Origin: Acidobacteriota bacterium
GTDB lineage: Bacteria > Acidobacteriota > Vicinamibacteria > Vicinamibacterales > CAVVIG01
Length of the DNA stretch: 64,000 nt
Assembly: GCA_003222395.1 (NCBI GenBank)
Contig: QHWB01000039.1
Location: 248,001 to 312,000, forward strand
Direction of reading: 5' to 3'
Positions 33,887-41,497 of this stretch are shown one piece after another. The notes below the pieces were generated by a model. The model made no database searches, had not been told where the DNA came from, and was given only the letters and a program-made list of their open reading frames with translations. Both the position numbers and the translations under genes were made by a program. Position 1 is the stretch's first letter, and each line of letters opens with the position of its first letter.

Positions 33887-35079
33887 TTTTGAACCGTGTT
33901 CACGTCCTTGTCGCCGCGGCCCGAGAGATTCACCAACACGATCTTCGACCGGCCCAGGTCCTTCGCAACCTTCATGGCGTGCGCGATCGCGTGGGCCGAT
34001 TCGAGGGCCGGCAGGATGCCTTCGAGGCGCGCCAGCGTCTGGAATGCCTCGACCGCTTCATCGTCAGTGACGTACGCGTACTCGGCGCGCCCTATCGCGC
34101 GCAGCCAGGCGTGCTCGGGACCGACCGCCGCATAATCGAGCCCGGCTGAGATCGAATGCGTCGGCTCGATGTTGCCGTCCTCGTCCTGGAGCACGAACGT
34201 CCGGGTTCCTTGCAGCACGCCGGTGCTGCCGCCGGCGAACCGTGCGGCATGGCGGCCGCGGACGATCCGCTCGCCTCCCGCTTCGACGCCGACGAGCCGC
34301 ACGTCACGATCGTCGACGAACGCGTCGAAGATGCCCATGGCGTTGCTGCCGCCACCGACGCAGGCGACAATCGCGTCGGGAAGCCGGCCGGCGAGCTCCA
34401 CGATCTGCGCGCGCGCTTCGCGGCCGATGATCGATTGAAATTCGCGCACCATCAGCGGATACGGATGCGGTCCGAGGACCGAGCCGAGAAGATAGTACGT
34501 GTCGCCGACATTCGTCACCCAGTCGCGCATCGCTTCGTTGATGGCGTCCTTCAGCGTACGGCTGCCGGCGTCGACGCCGCGGACTTCGGCGCCGAGCAGC
34601 TGCATCCGGAACACGTTGAGCGCCTGGCGCTCCATGTCGTCGGTGCCCATGTAGACATGGCACTCGAGGCCGAGGAGCGCGCACGCGGTCGCAGTGGCGA
34701 CGCCGTGCTGTCCCGCGCCGGTCTCTGCGACAATCCGCCGCTTGCCCATGCGCGAGGCGAGCAGCGCCTGGCCGAGCGCGTTGTTGATCTTGTGGGCGCC
34801 CGTGTGCGTCAGGTCTTCGCGCTTGAGAAAGATGCGCGCCCCGCCGGCACGCTCCTCCAGCCGGACGGTTTCGTACACAGGCGTCGGCCGTCCGACGTAC
34901 TGCTTCAGCAAGCGCGCGAGCTCGGCGCCGAACTGCGCGTCTTCCCGCGCGGCGAAATAGGCGCGTTCCAACTGCTCGACCGGCTCGACGAGTGTCTCGG
35001 GGACGAAGCGTCCACCGAATTCACCGAAGTAGCCGCGCGCGTCAGGATCGCGCCGGGATGTCAGTGTTGGTGATGGCAT
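33871..35079 (-). CDS. trpB: Tryptophan synthase beta chain
   Basis: 402 residues. The PLP enzyme joins indole to serine. [15 protein letters not shown] opens the family sequence. The Schiff-base Lys is in [14 protein letters not shown], and [12 protein letters not shown] and the phosphate loop [12 protein letters not shown] are present. C-terminal [18 protein letters not shown] and GRGDKD are standard for the main TrpB1 type. It overlaps trpF by 38 bp and trpA by 16 bp, consistent with coupled synthesis of the synthase subunits. Confidence 0.97.
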   Translation of the reverse strand: MPSPTLTSRRDPDARGYFGEFGGRFVPETLVEPVEQLERAYFAAREDAQFGAELARLLKQYVGRPTPVYETVRLEERAGGARIFLKREDLTHTGAHKINNALGQALLASRMGKRRIVAETGAGQHGVATATACALLGLECHVYMGTDDMERQALNVFRMQLLGAEVRGVDAGSRTLKDAINEAMRDWVTNVGDTYYLLGSVLGPHPYPLMVREFQSIIGREARAQIVELAGRLPDAIVACVGGGSNAMGIFDAFVDDRDVRLVGVEAGGERIVRGRHAARFAGGSTGVLQGTRTFVLQDEDGNIEPTHSISAGLDYAAVGPEHAWLRAIGRAEYAYVTDDEAVEAFQTLARLEGILPALESAHAIAHAMKVAKDLGRSKIVLVNLSGRGDKDVNTVQKCLRS

Positions 35080-35674
35080 GGAGTTGATCGAACAGTGCGC
35101 GAAGGCGCGCGGGATCTTTTACGCCGGGCGCCTCTTCAACGCCCGACGAGACATCGATGCCGAACGGACGCACGCGCGCGACCGCTTCTGCGACGTTTTC
35201 CGGCGTCAAACCGCCGGCGAGGATCGTCTTCCTGCGCGCGGCAATCGCCGCCGCCAGGCGCCAGTCGATCGTCCGGCCGGTGCCGCCGCGCCGATCGGGA
35301 TCGTGAGCGTCGAGCAGCAGCGTGACCGACGCAGGCCACACGCTCGCCGGGTCCGTGTCGTCCGACAACGCGACAGCTTTCACGATCGGACGATGAAGCT
35401 GGACGAGCGACTCGGGCTTTTCGTCGCCGTGCAGCTGGATCGCGCCGAGGCGGACCAGGCTCGCGACGCCGTTCACGTACTCGGCCGCCTGATTCACGAA
35501 CAGACCGACGGCCGTCACGAACGGCGGCAGCGCCGACACAATCGACCGCGCGCGATACGGATCGACGAAGCGCGGGCTGTTCGGCCAGAACACGAGGCCG
35601 ATCGCGTCCGCGCCGGCCTCGACGGCCGCTTCGGCGTCCTGGATCCGCGTGATACCGCAAATCTTGATCAGCAC
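35042..35674 (-). CDS. trpF: Phosphoribosylanthranilate isomerase
   Basis: 210 residues starting at GTG 35674, preceded by AAGAAG. It isomerises phosphoribosylanthranilate to CdRP. KICGITR with the catalytic Cys, [47 protein letters not shown] and [14 protein letters not shown] (catalytic Asp) are visible. It is separated from trpC by 175 bp, the only sizeable gap in the operon apart from the arrays; that gap contains the structured repeat. Confidence 0.95.
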   Translation of the reverse strand: MLIKICGITRIQDAEAAVEAGADAIGLVFWPNSPRFVDPYRARSIVSALPPFVTAVGLFVNQAAEYVNGVASLVRLGAIQLHGDEKPESLVQLHRPIVKAVALSDDTDPASVWPASVTLLLDAHDPDRRGGTGRTIDWRLAAAIAARRKTILAGGLTPENVAEAVARVRPFGIDVSSGVEEAPGVKDPARLRALFDQLHAITNTDIPARS

Positions 35675-35708
35675 TTCTTAATCGCGTGGGGCCCGACCAT
35701 GGTCCACT

Positions 35709-35774
35709 TGCGTCGGGGCCCCACCCCCGACGCAGTTGCTCGGCGCATGCGCGCCTCGCAACGGCTCAAGGCTG
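35709..35774 (-). repeat. Structured dispersed repeat, copy 2 (trpC-trpF junction)
   Basis: 66 bp matching 2301-2366. On the minus strand it folds into GTTGC-GA-GGCGC, a GCAT loop, GCGCC-GA-GCAAC, and then TGCGTCGG with CCGACGCA (35709-35716 with 35727-35734). Loop bases vary while stems are kept. It ends 34 bp before the trpF GTG. The rest of 35675-35849 is GC-rich without a gene. Confidence 0.85.
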
Positions 35775-35849
35775 CCACGCGCTGACGCGCTCGCGGCGTA
35801 AACCGCTCGCGCGTATCTAGAACAGAACGTCGCCGCCCTCCGAGTATCA

Positions 35850-36653
35850 TCACTTCGCCTGCTCGATTAACTCTCGTAACGCGATGCCGGGGTCATCGGC
35901 CGTCATGAATCGTTCCCCGATCAGAAACGCACGGTAGCCGAGCGCACGGAGGCGCTGCAGATCGTCCGCGGTCCGCAGACCGCTCTCGCTCACGGCTATC
36001 ACGTCCTTCGGCACACGCGCGATGAGCGTGTCCGACGCATGCACGTCGACCTCGAGCGTGCGCAGATTCCGGTTGTTGACGCCGATGATGCGGGCGCCGA
36101 TCGACAGCGCCCGATCGAGCTCCACGGCATCGTGCGCCTCGACCAGGACTTCGAGCTCCAGCGCGGCCGCCAACCCGTGCAGCTCGCTCAACCGCGCGAT
36201 GTCGAGCGCCGCCACGATGAGCAGCACCGCATCGGCGCCCGCCGCGCGCGCCTCGAGCAGTTGATACTCCGACACGATGAAGTCCTTGCGCAGCAGCGGC
36301 ACGCCGACCGCGGCTCGAACGGCTTCGAGGTGCTCGAGCGCACCGTCGAAAAACGTCGGCTCCGTCAGCACCGAGATCGCCGCAGCGCCGGCGGCCGCAT
36401 AGCCCGCCGCGATCGCCGCGGGATCGTAGCTGGCGCGCAGCACGCCCCGCGACGGCGCCCGGCGTTTGCACTCGGCGATCACGTTCACGCGATCGGTCCG
36501 GCTCAACGCCGCCGTCAGTCGCCCCGCGCGGGGCCGCCGCGTCAACGCGCGCCGCTCGAGCTCCGCGCGCGGCTCGCGCTGTTCACGCACCTCGACGATC
36601 CGCCGCGTGCCGGCGACGATCGTCGCGAGCAGATCGGCCGTTGTCTGGGTCAC
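35850..36653 (-). CDS. trpC: Indole-3-glycerol phosphate synthase
   Basis: 267 residues. It closes the indole ring by decarboxylative cyclisation of CdRP. Visible are IAECKRRAPSRGVL (catalytic Lys), ISVLTEPTFFDG, LLRKDFIVSEYQ, ADAVLLIVAAL, LVEAHDAVEL, GVNNRNLRTLEVD and VSESGLRTADDL. The ATG overlaps the trpD stop by 4 bp (ATGA). It is a separate gene, not fused to trpF as in enterics. Confidence 0.96.
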   Translation of the reverse strand: MTQTTADLLATIVAGTRRIVEVREQREPRAELERRALTRRPRAGRLTAALSRTDRVNVIAECKRRAPSRGVLRASYDPAAIAAGYAAAGAAAISVLTEPTFFDGALEHLEAVRAAVGVPLLRKDFIVSEYQLLEARAAGADAVLLIVAALDIARLSELHGLAAALELEVLVEAHDAVELDRALSIGARIIGVNNRNLRTLEVDVHASDTLIARVPKDVIAVSESGLRTADDLQRLRALGYRAFLIGERFMTADDPGIALRELIEQAK

Positions 36654-37690
36654 GCCGTGGCTCCCGGTGCAAATTCTTCGGCCGTCGAGATCGCAATCAT
36701 GTGGTCCAGCGTCCGCCTGGCGTCGCCGCGATCGATGGCGCGCGACCCCATCGCGATCCCGTGCTCGACCGACGGCGCCGCGCCGGCGATGAAGAGCGCC
36801 GCGCCGGCGTTCAGCAGCACGATGTCGCGCGCCGGACCGCGCTCGCCCGCGAGAACGCGTTCGGCGATCCGCGCGTTCTCGTGCGCATCGCCGCCAACGA
36901 GCGCCTGTGGCGCCGCCTTGGGCAGGCCGACGTCCGCCGGGTGGAGATAGAACGTGTTGACCGTGCCGTCACAGCACTCCGAGATTTTCGTATAGCCGGT
37001 GGTCGTGATTTCGTCGATGCCGTCGGCGCCGTGGACGACCCACGCGCGCTTCGAGCCGAGCATCAGGAGCGCACGCGCCATCAGCTCGGTCAGCTCGGGA
37101 CGCGGGACGCCGACGATCTGCCGCGTCGCACCGGCCGGGTTCGTGAGCGGTCCGAGCAGATTGAACGCGGTCCGCACGGCGAGCTCCTTGCGCACCGGCG
37201 CTGCATGGCGCATCGACGGGTGAAACGTCTGCGCGAAGAAGAAGCCGATGCCGGCCTCGGCGAGGCTGCGCTCGACGACCGCCGGCGGCGCGGTGACGCG
37301 GATGCCGAGTGCCTCGTACACATCCGCGCCGCCCGCCTTGCTCGACGCGGATCGGTTGCCGTGCTTGGCCACGCGGACGCCGCACGCCGCGATGACGAGC
37401 GCCGCACACGAAGAAATATTGAACGTGCCCGCGCGGTCGCCGCCGGTGCCGCAGTTGTCGAATACATCGTCGTAGCGCCGCGCGACCTGCACGGCGTGTG
37501 TGCGCATCGCGCGCGCCAGCCCGACGATCTCCGCCGGACGCTCCCCCTTCATCACGAGGCCGATCAGCAGTCCGGCGATGTGCGCCGGCGCTGCGCGTCC
37601 TTCCATGATTTCCGTCATCGCCGACGCGGCTTCGTCCACCGTGAGATCTTCGTGGCGCGTCAGCTTCTCGATGAGTGGTTGAAACGTCAC
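36650..37690 (-). CDS. trpD: Anthranilate phosphoribosyltransferase
   Basis: 346 residues. It transfers phosphoribose from PRPP to anthranilate. The N-terminal helical domain (LIEKLTRHEDLTVDEAASAMTEIM) is followed by the PRPP loop DNCGTGGDRAGTFNISS, VAKHGNRSASSKAGGADVYEALG, FFAQTFHPSMRHAAPVRKEL and LGPLTNPAG. It overlaps trpG and trpC by 4 bp each. It is a stand-alone gene (no glutaminase fusion). Confidence 0.96.
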   Translation of the reverse strand: MTFQPLIEKLTRHEDLTVDEAASAMTEIMEGRAAPAHIAGLLIGLVMKGERPAEIVGLARAMRTHAVQVARRYDDVFDNCGTGGDRAGTFNISSCAALVIAACGVRVAKHGNRSASSKAGGADVYEALGIRVTAPPAVVERSLAEAGIGFFFAQTFHPSMRHAAPVRKELAVRTAFNLLGPLTNPAGATRQIVGVPRPELTELMARALLMLGSKRAWVVHGADGIDEITTTGYTKISECCDGTVNTFYLHPADVGLPKAAPQALVGGDAHENARIAERVLAGERGPARDIVLLNAGAALFIAGAAPSVEHGIAMGSRAIDRGDARRTLDHMIAISTAEEFAPGATA

Positions 37691-38268
37691 GACAGGGTGT
37701 CCTCGAGAAAATTCCGCAGAATGCGGCGCCCTTCGCCCGTCAGGATCGATTCGGGATGAAACTGCACGCCGTGCACCGGCCAGGCGCGATGACGCAGTCC
37801 CATCACGACGCCGTCTTCGCGCGTCCGCGCGGACACCTCGAGCGCCTCCGGCATCGTCGTGCCCTCGACCACGAGCGAGTGATAACGCGAGGCCACGAAG
37901 GGGCCGTTGATGCCGCTGAACACGCCGCGGCCGTCGTGCTCGATCGTCGACGTCTTGCCATGCATCGGAACCCCGGCGCGAACCACCTGGCCGCCAAACA
38001 CCGCGCCGATCGCCTGATGGCCCAGGCAGACGCCGAGAATCGGCGTCGTCCGGCCCAGCTCCCGGATCACCTGCATCGTGACCCCTGCCTGCTCCGGCCT
38101 TCCCGGACCGGGTGAGATGACGATGCGCGACGGCTTCGCCGCCGCGACTTCCTCGAGCGTGACGGCATCGTTGCGCATCACCTTGATGTCGGCACCCAGC
38201 TCGCCCAGGTACTGAACGAGGTTGTAGGTGAACGAGTCGTAGTTATCGATGACGAGGATCATCGCCAT
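37687..38268 (-). CDS. trpG: Anthranilate synthase glutamine amidotransferase
   Basis: 193 residues (or 191 from a second ATG at 38262). It supplies ammonia from glutamine to TrpE; possibly shared with aminodeoxychorismate synthase. ILVIDNYDSFTYNLVQYL, the oxyanion motif ISPGPGRPEQAG, the nucleophile Cys in GVCLGHQAIG, and His-Glu in GVQFHPESILT are present. The start codon directly abuts the AT-rich repeat array (38269-38359), leaving no recognisable ribosome-binding site. Confidence 0.95.
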   Translation of the reverse strand: MAMILVIDNYDSFTYNLVQYLGELGADIKVMRNDAVTLEEVAAAKPSRIVISPGPGRPEQAGVTMQVIRELGRTTPILGVCLGHQAIGAVFGGQVVRAGVPMHGKTSTIEHDGRGVFSGINGPFVASRYHSLVVEGTTMPEALEVSARTREDGVVMGLRHRAWPVHGVQFHPESILTGEGRRILRNFLEDTLS

Positions 38269-38359
38269 TGCAGATTGCTGATTTCAGATTGCTGATTGAT
38301 TGCTGATTGATTCGTCCAATCAATCTGCAATCTGACATCTGCAATCTGAAATCTGCAAT
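38269..38359. repeat. CAGATTGCTGATT micro-repeat array between trpE and trpG
   Basis: The array fills the whole space between the trpE stop and trpG start. Forward units (CAGATTGCTGATT) occur near 38270-38310 and inverted units (AATCTGCAATCTG) near 38318-38358, so the transcript can form a long AU-rich hairpin. It shares its units with the aroF-tyrA array. Confidence 0.87.
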
Positions 38360-39832
38360 TTAGAGACCTTCCTGTGCAAGTTCCAGCGCTCTCACGAGCG
38401 CCCGCGCCTTGTCGCGCGTTTCTTCGTACTCCGCGGCCGGGTTCGAATCCATCACGATGCCTGCGCCGGCCTGCACGTACGCGCGGCCGCGCGACATGAT
38501 CACCGTCCGAATGGCGATGCAGAAGTCGAGGTTTCCCGCGAAATCGAGGTAGCCGACGGCGCCGGCATACAGGCCGCGTCCCGAAGGCTCGAGCTCCTTG
38601 ATGATCTGCATGGCGCGCACCTTGGGCGCGCCCGATACCGTCCCGGCGGGAAAGCACGACACGAGCGCATCCAGCCGATCGCGATCGTCGGCCAGCTTCC
38701 CTTCCACGATAGAGGTCAGGTGCATGACGTGCGAGAAGCGCTCCAGCCCCATGAACTGCGGCACGCGGACCGATCCGTATTCACAGACGCGGCCGACGTC
38801 GTTGCGCCCGAGGTCGACGAGCATCACGTGCTCGGCGCGCTCCTTTTCGTTGCGCTTGAGCTCTTCGGCCAGCCGCATGTCTTCTTCGTCGCTGCGTCCG
38901 CGCGGCCGCGTCCCCGCAATCGGATGCGTCTCGACCCGCGAACCTTCGACGCGCACGAGCATCTCAGGCGACGAGCCGACCACCGACACGCCGCCCATTC
39001 GGATGAAATACATGTACGGCGACGGGTTCACGTGGCGCAGCGCGCGGTAAACGGTGAATGGATCGGCGGCTACGTCGGCCTCGAACCGCTGCGACAGCAC
39101 GACCTGATAGATGTCGCCCGCGGCGATGTACTCCTTGGCCGTGCGCACCTGCTCTTCGAACTTCTCGCGCGTGTGATTCGACGTGATCTCGAGGCCGTTC
39201 GACGAGTCGCGCTCGGTTTTCGACAGGTTGCGTTCCAGCTCGCGCTCGAGGAACTGAATCTTCGCGCACGCGAACTGATACAGCGACTCGAGATCGTCGT
39301 CCGCGGTGATCCGCGCATTGGCGATGATCAGGATCCGGTGCTGCACGTGGTCGAACGCGAGGACGGTGTCGAACAGCATGAACCCGGCCTGATCCGATCC
39401 GTCGACGCCGGCGCCGAGATCGCCGAGCACCGGCTCGAACCACGAGGCGGCGCCGTAGCCAAGGTAGCCGACCGCGCCGCCGGTGAAGCGCGGCAGACCC
39501 GGTACGAACGGCGATCGGAAATCGGCCATCAACCGACGCAGCGTCTCGATGAACGGTCGATCGCCCGCGCTCGTCTCGCCGCCGCGCTCGATGGTCGTCT
39601 TCCCGTCGCGCGCGCGCAGAATCAGGAACGGATCCTTGCCGAGGAACGAATAGCGGCCCACGTGCTCGCCGCCCTCCACGCTCTCGAGCAGGAACGCGTA
39701 GTCCGCGTGTTCGGCGATCTTCAGGAACGCCGACACCGGCGTCAGCAGGTCCGCGACGATCTCCTTGCAGACCGGCACGAACGTGCCGCGCCGCGCCAGC
39801 TCCTTGAAGGTCTCAAACGACGTAATCTTCAT
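38360..39832 (-). CDS. trpE: Anthranilate synthase component I
   Basis: 490 residues from ATG 39832 (a TTG three codons earlier is less likely). It converts chorismate and ammonia to anthranilate. The C-terminal chorismate-binding domain has GDIYQVVLSQRFEADV, PSPYMYFIRMGGVSVVGSSPEMLVRVE, PIAGTRPRGR, LVDLGRNDVGRV and FPAGTVSGAPKVRAMQIIKELE. The start lies inside the end of aroDE (20-bp overlap), so trpE and aroDE are coupled. Confidence 0.96.
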   Translation of the reverse strand: MKITSFETFKELARRGTFVPVCKEIVADLLTPVSAFLKIAEHADYAFLLESVEGGEHVGRYSFLGKDPFLILRARDGKTTIERGGETSAGDRPFIETLRRLMADFRSPFVPGLPRFTGGAVGYLGYGAASWFEPVLGDLGAGVDGSDQAGFMLFDTVLAFDHVQHRILIIANARITADDDLESLYQFACAKIQFLERELERNLSKTERDSSNGLEITSNHTREKFEEQVRTAKEYIAAGDIYQVVLSQRFEADVAADPFTVYRALRHVNPSPYMYFIRMGGVSVVGSSPEMLVRVEGSRVETHPIAGTRPRGRSDEEDMRLAEELKRNEKERAEHVMLVDLGRNDVGRVCEYGSVRVPQFMGLERFSHVMHLTSIVEGKLADDRDRLDALVSCFPAGTVSGAPKVRAMQIIKELEPSGRGLYAGAVGYLDFAGNLDFCIAIRTVIMSRGRAYVQAGAGIVMDSNPAAEYEETRDKARALVRALELAQEGL

Positions 39833-41285
39833 CGCGCGCAAACTCCGCCAGCCGCTTCAGCGCGGCCTCACGCATCACGCCGGTCGGGGGCTTCGTGCCC
39901 GTCCACCAGAGAGACTGCTCGCGCGCCTGCGCGACGAGCATCTCCAGACCGCCAATCGTCTGACATCCAGCTTCTGCCGCCTCGCGCAGCAGCCGCGTGA
40001 CGGGCGGGTTGTACACCAGGTCGTACACGTAGCGTCCGGTCAGCTGCGTCCGCGGAATCGGCGTCTCGTCGACGCGCGGATACATGCCGATCGGCGTCGT
40101 GTTCACGAGCAGATCCCAGCTGCCGGGCTCGGGCGGCCACGCGCCGGTCTCTCCCGACGCGACGAGCGCCACCTGTCCGGCCTGCGCGCGGTTGCGCGCG
40201 TGGACCTGGACGGCGCAGCCGACCGATGCGAGCGCCACGCCGACCGCCCGCGCCGCGCCGCCTGCGCCGAGCACCGAGGCGCGCAGCCCGTTCAACGCCG
40301 CGCGTCCTCTGATCGGTTGCAGAAACCCTTCGGCATCGGTGTTGGCGCCGATCCAGCGCCCCTTTTCGACGTGGATCGTGTTGATGGCGCCAATCCGCCG
40401 CGCGACCGCGTCGATCTCGTCGACGCGATCGAAGAGCGACACCTTGTGCGGAATCGTGACGCTGGCGCCCTTGACGCCAATCGCGCGGCCGAACGTCACG
40501 AAATCGTCGGCGCTGGTCGCAGGGAACGGCACGTACACCGCATCGGTCCGCGTCTCGCGAAACGCCGCGTTGTGCATCGACGGCGACACCGAATGCGCGA
40601 CCGATCCGGCGACGATGCCGTAGATGTCCGTCGACTTGCCTATAGACCGGAATCGATACTCTTCCAGAAGCGCATCGGCGGTCAGCTGCCCGATGTCGTG
40701 AATGGCGCCTGCGTAGGTCCACGCCGATCCGAACCGCGATGCGAGGATTCGCGTCGGCAAGCCGTACTGCCCCATGCCGATGACGATGATTCGATCGGCG
40801 CGTCCGACCTGGACGCCAAGCTCGAGCAACGGTACGCAATCCGACAACTGCTTCGCCGTGACCGCAATCTTCACGACCTCCGCGCCCGTGGATCGCATGG
40901 CCTGCGCCTGTGCCGCGAGATCGGTCGGCACGCCGTCGAAGTCGTGCGTCGACAGCACGATGCGTTGTCCTCCTGACGCCGCGATGAGATCGTCGAAACG
41001 CGCGCGCCATTCGACATCGACGTATTCGGCGCCAAGCTTCAGCGCATCGGCGAGGATGCGCCGACGCTCCTCTTCCGAGCCCGCGAAGCTGCCGCCCTCC
41101 CACTTCGGCCGGCAGGTCACGATGGCCGGGCGCCCGCGTCCGGCGAGCGCTGCCGCGGCGCTCGGATCCGCAACCGAATCGAGGCGCAGTTCGACGAGAT
41201 CGGCATCGGTGACCGCATCGCGCTTGCGGCGCAGCTCGGCCGTCGTGGCACCGGTGACCGTCACGCAGAGGAGCGGCTTCGTCAT
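39813..41285 (-). CDS. aroDE: Bifunctional 3-dehydroquinate dehydratase / shikimate dehydrogenase
   Basis: 490 residues, a fusion of two shikimate enzymes. Residues about 1-220 are a type I dehydroquinase: LVELRLDSVAD, the catalytic His in VLSTHDFDG, the Schiff-base Lys in EVVKIAVTAKQ, and GMGQYGLPTRILASRFGSAWTYA. Residues about 225-490 are AroE: GSVAHSVSPSMHNAAF, the catalytic Lys in VTIPHKVSLF, the NADP loop LGAGGAARAV, VNTTPIGMYP and DLVYNPPVTRLL. The same order is known in plants and some bacteria. It is the first structural gene after the trp attenuator. ATG 41285 lies 5 bp after the terminator U-tract. Confidence 0.94.
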   Translation of the reverse strand: MTKPLLCVTVTGATTAELRRKRDAVTDADLVELRLDSVADPSAAAALAGRGRPAIVTCRPKWEGGSFAGSEEERRRILADALKLGAEYVDVEWRARFDDLIAASGGQRIVLSTHDFDGVPTDLAAQAQAMRSTGAEVVKIAVTAKQLSDCVPLLELGVQVGRADRIIVIGMGQYGLPTRILASRFGSAWTYAGAIHDIGQLTADALLEEYRFRSIGKSTDIYGIVAGSVAHSVSPSMHNAAFRETRTDAVYVPFPATSADDFVTFGRAIGVKGASVTIPHKVSLFDRVDEIDAVARRIGAINTIHVEKGRWIGANTDAEGFLQPIRGRAALNGLRASVLGAGGAARAVGVALASVGCAVQVHARNRAQAGQVALVASGETGAWPPEPGSWDLLVNTTPIGMYPRVDETPIPRTQLTGRYVYDLVYNPPVTRLLREAAEAGCQTIGGLEMLVAQAREQSLWWTGTKPPTGVMREAALKRLAEFARDEDYVV

Positions 41286-41297
41286 TACCAAATAAAA

Positions 41298-41329
41298 AAG
41301 CCCCTTCAACCGGCAGGCTGAAGAGGCTT
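41298..41329 (-). terminator. trp attenuator terminator
   Basis: On the minus strand AAGCCTCTTCA (41329-41319) pairs with TGAAGGGGCTT (41308-41298), giving 11 pairs including one G-U, with a 10-nt loop. A run of six T followed by ATTT continues to 41290. The upstream half also contains region 3 of the antiterminator: GCCTCTTCAG at 41327-41318 is perfectly complementary to CTGAAGAGGC at 41381-41372. Confidence 0.9.
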
Positions 41330-41355
41330 GGGATTTCCCTTTCTTGGAGAATAGG

Positions 41356-41436
41356 TCAGGCCAAGGCGGACGCCTCTTCAGTCGGGCTCCAGTACCGCCA
41401 CCATGTCGACACGAGGCTAAACGACCTGCGACCCAT
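41356..41436 (-). CDS. trpL: trp operon leader peptide
   Basis: A 26-residue peptide from ATG 41436 to TGA 41358-41356. Residues 12-16 are WWRYW, giving three Trp codons in five in a short peptide that otherwise has none. Just 3' of the Trp codons lies CTGAAGAGGC (region 2), which can pair either with upstream leader sequence (GGAGCC with GGC-TCC; GGCGG with CCGCC) or with region 3 of the terminator. Ribosome stalling at residues 12-13 would leave region 2 free and favour antitermination. No ribosome-binding site is visible, and the predicted 5' end is only a few bases upstream, so translation is probably leaderless. Confidence 0.92.
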   Translation of the reverse strand: MGRRSFSLVSTWWRYWSPTEEASALA

Positions 41437-41447
41437 CGGAAGACGGC

Positions 41448-41477
41448 ACGATAGCAGACCAAGTCGAGCACTGTCAA
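41448..41477 (-). promoter_or_regulatory. Promoter of the aromatic amino-acid operon
   Basis: On the minus strand TTGACA (41477-41472), an 18-bp spacer, then TATCGT (41453-41448). Transcription would start near 41441, about five bases before the trpL ATG. It is arranged back-to-back with the plus-strand TATAAT of the S55-like gene (41480-41485), so the two promoters nearly touch. Confidence 0.75.
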
Positions 41478-41479
41478 CG

Positions 41480-41485
41480 TATAAT
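41480..41485 (+). promoter_or_regulatory. -10 box of the S55-like peptidase gene
   Basis: A perfect TATAAT ends 12 bp before the ATG at 41498, so the transcript would have a 5' leader of only a few bases. No good -35 is visible at 17-bp spacing. Confidence 0.5.
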
Positions 41486-41497
41486 GGGGACAAACCC

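Noticed and set aside
35775-35849. Small gene between trpC and trpF
   Set aside because: The 61-codon frame is mostly the structured repeat read as protein (SRCEARMRRAT), the same as in front of rsmD, so it is not an independent gene.
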